A stretch of 64,000 bases of DNA from Myxococcus fulvus. Lineage in GTDB: Bacteria; Myxococcota; Myxococcia; Myxococcales; Myxococcaceae. A program made the position numbers and the translations under genes. This document shows, piece by piece, positions 37,842-46,046 of this stretch. Every line of letters begins with the position of its first letter. Within the stretch, counting starts at the first letter, position 1. The notes below the pieces were generated by a model, which was not told the DNA's origin, made no database searches, and was given only the letters and a program-made list of their open reading frames with translations. Location: positions 744,001-808,000 of the forward strand of contig NZ_FOIB01000001.1 of assembly GCF_900111765.1 (NCBI RefSeq). Reading direction: 5' to 3'.

Positions 37842-39310
37842 TTGCCCCCCTTACCTGGAAGACGGTCCTCGCCGCCGTCCTGCTGTCCTCGGGCACCGCC
37901 GTCGCCCAGGGCGCCGCGCCGTCCAAGCCCGCCCCCACCGCCGCGCCCGCCGCGGCCCAGGGCGTCAAGCTGCCCAAGCCCACCACCGTCACGCTCAAGA
38001 ACGGCGCGAAGCTGCTCCTCGTCGAGCGCAAGGAGGTCCCCCTCATCGCCTTCAGCGCGTGGCTGCGCGGCGGCGCGCTCGCGGACCCGTCCGGCAAGGA
38101 AGGCCTGGCCGCCCTCACCGCGGAGCTGCTCCAGAAGGGCGCCGGCGCCCGCGATGCCCGCCAGTTCGCCGAGGCGGTGGACGGCGTCGGCGCGATGCTC
38201 GACACCCGCGCCGACCTGGAGAACCTGGTCGTCAACGGCCAGTTCATGTCCCGCGACAGCGCGCTGATGGTGGAGCTGCTCGCGGACCTGCTCACCCGCC
38301 CGCGCTTCGCCCAGGACGAGCTGGAGAAGACGCGCGAGCGCATGGCCTCCGAAATCACCGCCGCCAAGGACGGTGACCCGCGCGGCCTCATCAACACCTA
38401 CTTCGAGGCGTACCAGTTCGCCGGCCACCCCTACGGCACCCCCGTGGGCGGCACCGAGGCCTCGCTGCCCACGCTCAGCCGCGAGGACGTGCTCGCCTAC
38501 GCCAAGAACCAGCTCGGCGGTGACCGGCTCATCCTCTCCGTCGTCGGTGACTTCGACACCAAGGCGCTCGCGGCGAAGCTGGAGGCCGCGCTCGGCGGCT
38601 GGGCGAAGGCCGCGAGCCCCGCGCCCCAGGTGCCCGCCACCACCGTCTCCCAGGGCCGCCGCGTCCTGCTCGTCGACAAGCCCGACGCCACGCAGACCTA
38701 CTTCACCATCGGCAACACGGGCATCGCGCGCAACGACCCGGACCGCGTCACCGCCAACCTGGTGGAGACGGTGCTCGGCGGACGCTTCACCTCGCTGCTC
38801 AACACCGAGCTGCGCGTGAAGTCCGGCCTCACCTACGGCGCCCGCGCCTACTTCGCCCCGAGCGCGCACCCCGGCACCTTCGCCATCTTCTCCTTCACCC
38901 AGACGGAGAAGACGGACAAGGCCATCGACATGGCGCTGGAGGTGTACAGCCGCTATCGCAAGACGGGCATGGATGACGCCATGCTCGCGTCCGCCAAGTC
39001 CTACGTGCTGGGCCAGTTCCCGCCCCGGCTGGAGACGGGTGGCCAGGTGGCCAACAAGCTGTCGGAGCTGGCCTTCTACAACCTGGACGCCAACGACGTG
39101 GATGGCTTCGCCACCGCCGTGTCCACCGCCACCCGCGAGTCCGTGGGCGCCGTCCTCCAGCGCACGCTGCCCGCGCCGGAGAACCTGACCTTCGTCTTCA
39201 TCGGCAAGGCCTCCGCCATCCGCGAGATGGCTCGCAAGTACGGCCCCGTCACGGAGATGAAGATCTCCGACAAGCGCTTCGCCCCGGCGGCCGCGCCCGC
39301 CAAGCGCTGA
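37838..39310 (+). CDS. M16-family protein, non-catalytic partner
   Basis: A 490-residue exported protein with signal [19 protein letters not shown] and an Ala/Pro linker. It shares the M16 fold with the preceding gene but lacks H-x-x-E-H: the corresponding helix reads [13 protein letters not shown]. The R-x-Y pair of the second half ([10 protein letters not shown]) is kept, which in active partners binds the substrate terminus. This matches the alpha-type subunit of heterodimeric M16 peptidases. The 4-base overlap implies equal synthesis. A strong hairpin follows. Confidence 0.93.
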   Translation: MIAPLTWKTVLAAVLLSSGTAVAQGAAPSKPAPTAAPAAAQGVKLPKPTTVTLKNGAKLLLVERKEVPLIAFSAWLRGGALADPSGKEGLAALTAELLQKGAGARDARQFAEAVDGVGAMLDTRADLENLVVNGQFMSRDSALMVELLADLLTRPRFAQDELEKTRERMASEITAAKDGDPRGLINTYFEAYQFAGHPYGTPVGGTEASLPTLSREDVLAYAKNQLGGDRLILSVVGDFDTKALAAKLEAALGGWAKAASPAPQVPATTVSQGRRVLLVDKPDATQTYFTIGNTGIARNDPDRVTANLVETVLGGRFTSLLNTELRVKSGLTYGARAYFAPSAHPGTFAIFSFTQTEKTDKAIDMALEVYSRYRKTGMDDAMLASAKSYVLGQFPPRLETGGQVANKLSELAFYNLDANDVDGFATAVSTATRESVGAVLQRTLPAPENLTFVFIGKASAIREMARKYGPVTEMKISDKRFAPAAAPAKR

Positions 39311-39328
39311 AGCCCCGGCAGCCCTATC

Positions 39329-39372
39329 GCGCCCCCCGGGTCCGCCGACACCACGTCGGCGCCGGGGGGCGC
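39329..39372 (+). terminator. Hairpin after the M16 operon
   Basis: An 11-bp stem GCGCCCCCCGG/CCGGGGGGCGC encloses a second stem GCCGAC/GTCGGC. The T-tract is poor (GGTGCTTCC). The stem is very stable and sits 18 bases after the stop. Confidence 0.6.
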
Positions 39373-39549
39373 GGTGCTTCCGGCGCATGGGCAGACACCC
39401 GCGCGAGGAGATGGCCCGCAACACCTGACGGGCTTGGATTGCGCAAACCTCACGCGGATTCTTGATGGATGTGATTCACAGCGAGCCCCCTCTGGGCCGC
39501 CCGGAGGGCTTCGGTTAGCGTGCCGGGGCTTTCTTCCGAAGGGGGCCTC

Positions 39550-41214
39550 ATGAAATCGCCGCGATTGTCTTTCCTGCTGGGCGCGACGTGTGTCGCGTGG
39601 CTGGCGGGGTGTGGAAGTGGTGCGCCCGAGTCGAACGGACTCGGCGCCGGGCTGTCCTCCGTCGATACGGACACGGACTCGACAGGGGATGGGACGTGGA
39701 TGGGTGAGCCCATCGCCGAGGGCTGCGAGCCGGATGGCGGCGTGCCCACGGATGGAGGCGTGCCCTCCGTCGACGCGGGTGTGCCCGAGGGCGTGGTGTG
39801 GGTGAAGAGCACCGCCCGCTTCCACACCTCCGTCGGCATCGCCGAGCGCGAGGAGGACTTGTCCGCCAACCCGCCCGAAATCCTCGTGCCCACCGGCTCG
39901 ACGTTCGAGCTCCATCTGGGCTCGCCGGGCCCACAGGGCGGCTGGATGTTCACCGGCATCCGCCCGGGGCCGTACTACCTGCGCACGGGGTCCACCTTCC
40001 TCGTCACGAGCTCGAGGTCCGTGGACATCGGCCGCAACCGCCTGGGCCGCCCCGACGCGGAATATGTGGACGTGGCCTCCTCGCCGCTCCAGGTCAACCT
40101 GCTGAACCTGGCGCCGTGGCAGAACTGGGAGGGCAGCCTGCAGCCGGGCTCCAGCCTCCAGCTCACGTCCTCGCAGGTGGACCTCTTCTCCACCGCGAGC
40201 ATCTTCGACTTCATCCCCGATGGCGCGACGTCCATCGTCACTTCCAACGCCGTGATGGACTCGGTCCTGGGCAACCTGCCGGTCTTCGAGGCGGACAAGG
40301 GCGACCGGCTCTACGTCAACCAGCTCAGCGAGTTCAGCGCGGGCTTCCTCCCGGATGGGCGGCCGCTGGGCTACACCGCCGTGGAGCGCTCCGCGCAGGT
40401 GGGCGCTTTCGATTTCATGCCGGATGGCTTCACGCCCATGCCCGTCACCGGGCTGCTCCAGCAGGCGCGGATGCGGGAGTTCCCCATCGAGTGGCGGCTG
40501 CCCGACTTCGCGCACTACGCCTCCCAGGTCCACCCCAATGCGCAGCCGGGGATACCGCGGCTGGACCTGGTGCCCGGCCCTCACGGCTTGCAGGAGGGGT
40601 GGATTGGTTACTCCGGCGAGCTGCTCACCCTGAGCCTGCCTCGCGGCACCGCGTATGACCTCACGGCCCGCCTGAAGTTCGGCAATCCCTATCCGTCGAA
40701 CTGGGGCGTCATCGGCATGGTGTCCTATTCGTTCCGCAACCAGGAGCCCATGCCGGATGGCTCGGGTCGGCTGGGCAGCCTCACCGGGACCTATTCGGAG
40801 TACGACGCGGTCGACAACCTCATCGCCGGGCCCCTGGTGCCCAAGCTGTCGCCGCCGCGCGCCTTCACCATCGACGGCGTGCCCGCCAGTGTCCCGCGCA
40901 GGGTGGGGACCGTGAGCCCCGTGCTCGCGTGGTCGGCGCCTTCGGTGGGGACGCCCACCGCCTACCGCGTCAGCATCCAGCGGTTCGACCCGGACTTCGG
41001 CTTCGCGTTCACCTGGAGGATCCTCTACATGCCCGGGTCCGTCACCCAGGTGCGCCTGCCTCCGGACATCCTGGAGCCGGCGACCAGCTACGTCGCCACG
41101 GTGAGCGCCATCGACAGCCCGAACTCCGCCATCGAGACCTTCCCCTTCAGGACGTTGGATCGGCTGCCGTATCGCTCCTTCAGCGCCACGAGCTCGTACT
41201 TCACCACGCCGTGA
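39550..41214 (+). CDS. Large secreted lipoprotein, duplicated copy A
   Basis: A 554-residue lipoprotein (signal MKSPRLSFLLGATCVAWLAG, lipobox L-A-G-C). A disordered Asp/Gly/Pro linker (residues 35-85) carries D-G-G-V repeats. A beta-rich region follows, with a C-terminal fibronectin III-like domain (about 455-550: P-V-L-A-W-S-A-P, Y-R-V-S-I-Q-R, T-S-Y-V-A-T-V-S-A). It is the tandem duplicate of the gene at 41539, most residues being identical. Copy A has an extra 13-residue stretch in the linker. No enzymatic motif is visible; it may be a surface adhesion or binding protein. Confidence 0.85.
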   Translation: MKSPRLSFLLGATCVAWLAGCGSGAPESNGLGAGLSSVDTDTDSTGDGTWMGEPIAEGCEPDGGVPTDGGVPSVDAGVPEGVVWVKSTARFHTSVGIAEREEDLSANPPEILVPTGSTFELHLGSPGPQGGWMFTGIRPGPYYLRTGSTFLVTSSRSVDIGRNRLGRPDAEYVDVASSPLQVNLLNLAPWQNWEGSLQPGSSLQLTSSQVDLFSTASIFDFIPDGATSIVTSNAVMDSVLGNLPVFEADKGDRLYVNQLSEFSAGFLPDGRPLGYTAVERSAQVGAFDFMPDGFTPMPVTGLLQQARMREFPIEWRLPDFAHYASQVHPNAQPGIPRLDLVPGPHGLQEGWIGYSGELLTLSLPRGTAYDLTARLKFGNPYPSNWGVIGMVSYSFRNQEPMPDGSGRLGSLTGTYSEYDAVDNLIAGPLVPKLSPPRAFTIDGVPASVPRRVGTVSPVLAWSAPSVGTPTAYRVSIQRFDPDFGFAFTWRILYMPGSVTQVRLPPDILEPATSYVATVSAIDSPNSAIETFPFRTLDRLPYRSFSATSSYFTTP

Positions 41215-41232
41215 CGCGCGGTGGGTGAGCAC

Positions 41233-41264
41233 ACCGGGAGCCCTCTGTGCATGGGGCTCCGGGT
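41233..41264 (+). terminator. Hairpin after lipoprotein copy A
   Basis: ACCGGGAGCCC pairs with GGGCTCCGGGT with one G-G mismatch. The same element recurs after copy B at 43180, as part of the duplicated unit. There is no T-tract. Confidence 0.45.
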
Positions 41265-41271
41265 GGACGGG

Positions 41272-41353
41272 TCACTTCGCGCTCGGGAGGTCTCGAGCGC
41301 GCGGTGCCTGCTTCGTCAGGTCGCGGTCACCGCGGCGGACCTGACGCTCGCTC
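41272..41353 (-). pseudogene. Remnant of the DUF1615 gene 3' end with internal deletion
   Basis: Read on the minus strand this encodes S-E-R-Q-V-R-R-G then D-R-D-L-T-K-Q-A-P-R-A-R-D-L-P-S-A-K and stop. The intact DUF1615 protein at 43219 has S-E-R-Q-V-R-R-D and, about 70 residues later, Y-R-D-L-T-K-P-P-P-R-A-R-D-I-K-S-A-K and stop. The scrap therefore joins two separate parts of the gene in frame. It marks the junction left by the tandem duplication of the lipoprotein gene. Confidence 0.85.
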
Positions 41354-41538
41354 GAGGCCCGGGGCACCGTGCATGGACAGACACCCGTGCGAGGTGATGG
41401 CCCGCAACACCTGACACGCCGGGGTTGCGCAAATCTCAAATGGAATTCTCGTGCGAATGATTCCCCGCGAGCCCCTCTGGGCCCGCCTGGCTGGCTTCGG
41501 TTAGCGTGATAGGGCTTTTCTTCTGAAGGGGGGCTCTC

Positions 41539-43161
41539 ATGAAATCGCCGCGATTGTCTTTCCTGCTGGGCGCGACGTGTGTCGCGTGGCTGGTGGGGTG
41601 TGGAAGTGGTTCGCCCGAGTCGAATGGCCTCGGCGCAGGGCTGGAAGCTGTCGATACGGACACGGACTCGGCGGGGGATGGGACGTGGATGGGCGAGCCC
41701 ATCGCCGAGGGCTGCGCGCCGGATGGGGGCGTGCCCGAGGGCGTGGTCGTGGTGAAGAGCACCACCCGCTTCCACACCTCCGTCGGCATCGCCGAGCGCG
41801 AGGAGGACCTGTCCGCCGACCCGCCCGAAATCCTCGTGCCCACTGGCTCGACGTTCGCGCTCCACCTGGGCTCGCCGGGGCGGGGTGGTTGGGTGTTCAC
41901 CGGCATTCCCCAGGGGCCGTACTACCTGCGCGCGGGGTCCACCTTCTTCATCTCGAGCGCGAATCACGTCGATATCGGCGGCAACCGTCTGGGCCGCGCC
42001 GACGCGCGATACGCGGACGTGGTGTCCTCGCCGCTCCAGGTCAACCTGCTGAACCTGGCGCCGTGGCAGTCGTGGCGCAGCAGCCTGCAGCCTGGCTCCA
42101 GCCTTCAGCTCATCTCGGGACAGGTGGCGCTGTACTCCACCGTGAACGTCTTCGACTTCGTCCCCGATGGCGCGACGTCCATCGTCACCTCCAACGCGGT
42201 GCTGGACTCGGGCCTGGGCGACCTCCCTGTCTTCGAGGCCAACAAGGGAGACCGGCTCTACATCAACCAGCTCAGTGAGTTCACCGCGGGCTTCCTCCCG
42301 GATGGACGGAAGCTGGGGTACACCGCCGTGGAGCGCTCCGTGGAGGTGGGGGCCTTCGATTTCGCGCCGGATGGCGTCACGCCCATGCCCGTCACCGGGC
42401 TGCTCCAGCCGGCGCGGATGCGGGAGTTCCCCATCGAGTGGCGGGTGCCCGACTTCGCGCGCCTCGCCTCCCAGGTCCATCCCAATGCCCAGCCAGGGGT
42501 TCCTCGCCTGGACCTGGTGCCCGGCCCTCATGGGCTGCGGGAGGGGTGGGTTGGTTACTCCGGCGAGTTGCTCACGCTGAGCCTGCCGCGTGGTGTCGTG
42601 TATGACCTGACGGCCCGCCTGAAGTTTGGCAATCCCTATCCGTCGAACTGGGGCGTCGTCGGAGGGCTGTCCTATTCCTTCCGAAACCAGGAGCCCCTGC
42701 CGGATGGCTCGGGCCGATTGGGAAGCATCACCGGGCACTACTCCGAGTGGGACGCGTTGGACAACCTCATCGCCGGACCCCTGGTTCCCAAGCTGTCACC
42801 ACCCCGCGCCTTCACCATCGACGGCGTGCCCGCCAGCGTTCCGCGCAGGGTGGGGACCGCCAGCCCCGTGCTCGAATGGGCTCCGCCGGAGTTCGGCGCT
42901 CCCAACGCCTATCACGTCAGCATTCACCGCGTCGACCCGGACTTCGGCCTGGCATTGACCTGGTGGTCCATCTACATGCCTGGCTCCATCACCCAGGTGC
43001 GTCTGCCTCCGGATATCCTGGAGCCGGGGACCACCTACATCGCCACGGTGAGCGCCATGGACAGCCCGAACCTGGCCATCGAGACCGCTCCCTTCAGGAC
43101 GTTGGCTCTGCTGCCGTATCGTGGCTTCGACACCAAGAGCTCGTACTTCACCACGCCGTGA
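41539..43161 (+). CDS. Large secreted lipoprotein, duplicated copy B
   Basis: A 540-residue lipoprotein with the same signal peptide as copy A except L-V-G-C for L-A-G-C. Domain order is the same: short disordered linker, beta-rich region, fibronectin III-like end (S-P-V-L-E-W-A-P-P, Y-H-V-S-I-H-R). Differences are scattered over the length, so both copies have been kept by selection long enough to diverge while staying in frame. The upstream sequence is also duplicated (41371 onward matches 39385 onward), so each copy probably has its own promoter of the same type. Function unknown. Confidence 0.85.
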   Translation: MKSPRLSFLLGATCVAWLVGCGSGSPESNGLGAGLEAVDTDTDSAGDGTWMGEPIAEGCAPDGGVPEGVVVVKSTTRFHTSVGIAEREEDLSADPPEILVPTGSTFALHLGSPGRGGWVFTGIPQGPYYLRAGSTFFISSANHVDIGGNRLGRADARYADVVSSPLQVNLLNLAPWQSWRSSLQPGSSLQLISGQVALYSTVNVFDFVPDGATSIVTSNAVLDSGLGDLPVFEANKGDRLYINQLSEFTAGFLPDGRKLGYTAVERSVEVGAFDFAPDGVTPMPVTGLLQPARMREFPIEWRVPDFARLASQVHPNAQPGVPRLDLVPGPHGLREGWVGYSGELLTLSLPRGVVYDLTARLKFGNPYPSNWGVVGGLSYSFRNQEPLPDGSGRLGSITGHYSEWDALDNLIAGPLVPKLSPPRAFTIDGVPASVPRRVGTASPVLEWAPPEFGAPNAYHVSIHRVDPDFGLALTWWSIYMPGSITQVRLPPDILEPGTTYIATVSAMDSPNLAIETAPFRTLALLPYRGFDTKSSYFTTP

Positions 43162-43179
43162 CGCGCGGAGGGTGAGCAC

Positions 43180-43211
43180 ACCGGGAGCCCTCTGTGCATG
43201 GGGCTCCGGGT
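43180..43211. terminator. Hairpin between copy B and the DUF1615 gene
   Basis: The same ACCGGGAGCCC/GGGCTCCGGGT element as at 41233. It lies between two convergent stops and could end transcription from both sides. Confidence 0.5.
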
Positions 43212-43218
43212 GGACGGG

Positions 43219-44469
43219 TCACTTCGCGCTCTTGATGTCGCGGGCGCGAGGTGGCGGCTTCGTCAAGTCGCGGTAGCGGCCCTGGCACTTCTGGAAGCGC
43301 GCGTCGACGGAGCGGGCGAACCAGGCCGTGGTGCGCTCGCCCTTCAGCTTCGGGCTCTGGAGTGTCACCTGCGGCAGCTGCGCGTAGACGGGGGACTGGC
43401 CCGTCTGGTTCGCGAAGACGCGCTTCACCGCGCGGAAGGTCTCCGTGGACTCGAAGGACTCCTCCTTCTCCTTCTTCACGTCGCGGCGGACCTGACGCTC
43501 GCTGAGGTCCGTGGCATGCGTGCGACGGAAGGTGAGCAGCGCCGTCAGCGACTTGCTGTCCTGGCTCCTGGGCTCGCCATTCTTGTCGTAGAGTTGGAGG
43601 TCTCCGTCGAGCACCAGCGACACGCCGGTGAGCTGGCTGACCTGGGCCTGGAGCGCGGCGTTGCGCGAGGCGTAGACCCCGGCGTTGTAGTCCGCGAAGC
43701 GGAAGAGGGGCTGGGGGTAGGCGGCCTCGAAGCCGAGCAGTCTCGCGGTGCCGTAGCGCACGCCGCCTTCGCGGGTGTACAGCGCGTCACGCACCTTCAC
43801 CGGGTCCGCGTCCTCTCCCTCCTTCTCCACCGCGTAGCGGACGCTCACCTGCATGGAGCCCGCGGTGGTGACGGGGTTCAAGTCCTCCAGTCGCCGCGAC
43901 GAGAACAGGGCGCTGGCCAGGTTCATCGTGGCGAAGGTGGTGGGGTACTCGGCCTCGTAGAACGCGAGCATGTCGCGGAAGAGCCGGTCCAGGTCGCGCT
44001 CGGTCTGTACGGCGCGCAGCCGCTCGTCGAACGTGCGCTTCTGTCCGGGCGCCTTGCCCGAGAGCACCGAGGCCAGGGCCTTGTGGCCGAACGGGCCCAG
44101 CGTGTCCGCGTGCTCCTCCAGCTTCGCGCGCACCATGCGCGAGAGGTTCGGCACGGCGGGGTCCGCCTTGTAGCCGGACTCCTGCTCGATGATGGCGAGC
44201 ACGGAGCACACCGCCACCGGAGAGGGCGGCACGTCCTCCGCCTCCAGCGCGGCGAGCACGTCACGGGCCCAGCCCTCCTTCTCCTTCACATGCGTGGGGA
44301 TGAGGCGGGTGACCTGCTGGACGGAGAGCCTGGGAGGAGGCGGGACGGTGGGCTCGGGCGTGCCCGCGCCTCGGGGGGCGCAGGCGGTGAACAGACACAG
44401 CAGGGCCCAGGCGACGCGCTGACCTCCGCGGCGCCGCGTTCGGGTTCCACCTGGGCCTGGGTCATCCAT
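43219..44469 (-). CDS. DUF1615 family lipoprotein (lytic transglycosylase-like)
   Basis: A 416-residue lipoprotein (lipobox L-F-T-A-C near residue 29). The family start R-L-I-P-T-H-V-K-E-K-E-G-W-A-R-D is followed by V-C-S-V-L-A-I-I-E-Q-E-S-G-Y, where E-S-G resembles the catalytic Glu region of soluble lytic transglycosylases, and later G-S-M-Q-V-S-V and Y-N-A-G-V-Y-A-S-R-N-A, which match that fold's G-x-M-Q and A-Y-N-A-G motifs. It may cleave peptidoglycan. The start at 44469 has GGAGG 8 bases upstream. A broken copy of its 3' end lies at 41272. Confidence 0.83.
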   Translation of the reverse strand: MDDPGPGGTRTRRRGGQRVAWALLCLFTACAPRGAGTPEPTVPPPPRLSVQQVTRLIPTHVKEKEGWARDVLAALEAEDVPPSPVAVCSVLAIIEQESGYKADPAVPNLSRMVRAKLEEHADTLGPFGHKALASVLSGKAPGQKRTFDERLRAVQTERDLDRLFRDMLAFYEAEYPTTFATMNLASALFSSRRLEDLNPVTTAGSMQVSVRYAVEKEGEDADPVKVRDALYTREGGVRYGTARLLGFEAAYPQPLFRFADYNAGVYASRNAALQAQVSQLTGVSLVLDGDLQLYDKNGEPRSQDSKSLTALLTFRRTHATDLSERQVRRDVKKEKEESFESTETFRAVKRVFANQTGQSPVYAQLPQVTLQSPKLKGERTTAWFARSVDARFQKCQGRYRDLTKPPPRARDIKSAK

Positions 44470-44493
44470 CCGCGCGCCTCCGAGATGCGGCAC

Positions 44494-44866
44494 ACCGCTC
44501 CACCGATGTCGGACGGTGGAACAGCCGGCACGGCGACTTCCTCCCGCCGCCGTGCTCGTCGACGGCGGGACCGCGGAGGCATTCAGTCCGTGACTCGGGG
44601 CGTCATCCTACCTTGGCTCGGTTGGGGGCGGAATGTGTTCGCACGGGAGCGCGGGTGGGTCGCACCTCGCGTGTGACACCGCGACTGCTCCAGGAGCGCG
44701 AAGCCCGACGGCTCGGGCGTTGTCGTTTGCACCTGCTTGTCCGTGGAAGGGGCGCACGTCGGCCTTCCATGACGACGAAGCCCGATGACTCGGGCGTGTC
44801 CTCGTGGAGTTGTCGCGGTCTCGGCTCGGCGCGAAGGGGACGTGTGCTCCCGTCAGCGCCCGCGCG
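44494..44866. other. Gene-free interval containing decayed copies of the neighbouring gene tail
   Basis: 373 bases with no convincing gene. The left half should hold the promoter of the DUF1615 gene. The right half holds two degraded copies of the 3' end of the lipoprotein gene at 44867, described under the repeat entry. Confidence 0.6.
44701..44818 (-). repeat. Degenerate repeats of the adjacent lipoprotein C-terminus
   Basis: Bases 44761-44818 match 44902-44959 inside the gene at roughly three quarters of positions by eye, offset by 141 bases (47 codons), and are in the same frame. The minus-strand reading is Q-L-H-E-D-T-P-E-S-S-G-F-V-V-M against Q-L-Q-E-G-T-P-V-R-A-G-F-V-L-M in the gene. 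A shorter match, AAGCCCGA then CTCGGGCGT, recurs at 44701-44720 in another frame. Confidence 0.65.
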
Positions 44867-45727
44867 TCAGCGGCGGATGCGCACGTCGCGCGCGACGCTG
44901 CGGCCCCCCATGAGCACGAAGCCCGCGCGCACCGGCGTGCCCTCCTGGAGCTGGCGCAGTGACACGCGGCGGCCCTGGCGCACGCCCTGGCTGCGCTCGT
45001 CGAGCGTGAGCACGTAGTCGTTGCCCTCGCGGTCTCGCACCGTGATGGTGTCTCGGCCCACGCGCTTGACCCGGCCGCTCACCGCGCTGGAGGCGATGAC
45101 CACGTCCTCGAGCGCGCGGTTCGACGTGTCCTCGGGGAGCGCGGCCTGCGCGGCGCGCGCGGCGCCCTTGAACCAGTCCTCGTCCTCGCTCGCCTGCACC
45201 GCCTCGGTGCCAATCATGATGCGACCCGCCCCACCGGTCCCCGTGCTTGTGTTGCCCGTGTCCTGAGTGCCCGTGCTCGCGCTGGCGTTGCCCGTGCCCT
45301 GCGCGCCCGTGCTCGCGGTGTTGCCCTGCGTGTTGCCGTTGCTCCGCGCGCCCATGGCGGAGGCGCCCGTGCCTTGCGCGGTGCCCATGTTCCTTGCGCC
45401 CGTGGAGGTGTTGCCTTGCGCGGTGCCCATGTTCCTCGCGCCCGTGGCGGTGTTGCCCTGCGCGCTGCCCGTGTTCGCCGCGGTGTTGCCCGGGGCTGTA
45501 CCCGTTACAGGGTTGCCTCGCGTGTCGCCGACCGCGCTCGTGCCCGTGTTCTGCTCACTACCGGGCTGAGCCGCGACGAGGCCCGCCAGCTCGGGGGCCT
45601 CGACCTGCTCGGACTGTCCACTCGTGGCGCGAGCCGCCCTCCCACCTTCGTGTCCCTGACGCTCGGCACAGCCCGTGACGCACGCGCAGAGACCCAACAT
45701 TCCCACCCACGCCCATCGACTACCCAT
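44867..45727 (-). CDS. Lipoprotein with Asn/Thr/Gly repeat linker and beta-barrel C-terminus
   Basis: A 286-residue lipoprotein (lipobox V-T-G-C). Residues about 45-175 are a low-complexity linker of G, N, T, A, S and Q, including a 14-residue repeat A-R-N-M-G-T-A-Q-G-N-T-A-T-G. Residues about 215-286 look like a small OB-like barrel of the DUF5666 type (S-G-R-V-K-R-V-G-R-D-T-I-T-V-R-D and G-T-P-V-R-A-G-F-V-L). The start at 45727 begins the signal peptide. Decayed copies of the last 20-30 codons lie past the stop. A tethered periplasmic or surface domain is likely; the ligand is unknown. Confidence 0.8.
   Translation of the reverse strand: MGSRWAWVGMLGLCACVTGCAERQGHEGGRAARATSGQSEQVEAPELAGLVAAQPGSEQNTGTSAVGDTRGNPVTGTAPGNTAANTGSAQGNTATGARNMGTAQGNTSTGARNMGTAQGTGASAMGARSNGNTQGNTASTGAQGTGNASASTGTQDTGNTSTGTGGAGRIMIGTEAVQASEDEDWFKGAARAAQAALPEDTSNRALEDVVIASSAVSGRVKRVGRDTITVRDREGNDYVLTLDERSQGVRQGRRVSLRQLQEGTPVRAGFVLMGGRSVARDVRIRR
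45380..45463 (-). repeat. Two 42-base tandem repeats inside the lipoprotein gene
   Basis: 45380-45421 and 45422-45463 differ at only a few bases, and a more degraded third unit follows. Each encodes 14 residues, so copy-number change would keep the frame. Confidence 0.75.
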
Positions 45728-46046
45728 CCGCGCACCTCGCGTTCTCATTCGGAGTGACCTGCGAGGAGGTCCGTGCAAACGCCGTGCTCCAGCCAACCGG
45801 CCCGTGGGCCCGTGCGCTCGTCAGTCCCTGACGTCGTCTGCTCGCCTGCTCCGTGGTCGAGCTGCCCGAGAGGGCATCCCGCGGGAGTGCGGCGCTGGAC
45901 CCGATGTCACCGCACGCGTGCCCATCCACGCGTCGACATGTCATGGCTCGGTGCGAGCGGGATGGCGCGTCAACGCGACGTCACTCCTCGCGCTCGCGTC
46001 GAATCGGCGACGCATCCGCGCCCGACGCGCGTCGCCCCGAGGTCGC
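45728..46046. other. Gene-free interval
   Basis: 319 bases between two minus-strand genes. It should contain the promoter of the lipoprotein gene ending at 45727. I see no convincing gene, repeat or strong hairpin in it. Confidence 0.5.

Noticed and set aside
41272..42738. A 488-codon minus-strand frame across lipoprotein copy B
   Set aside because: Only its last part, the DUF1615 remnant, is meaningful; the rest is the antisense of copy B.
45320..45480. CRISPR-like array in the repeated region
   Set aside because: The repeats are 42-base direct tandem units without spacers and lie inside a coding frame.
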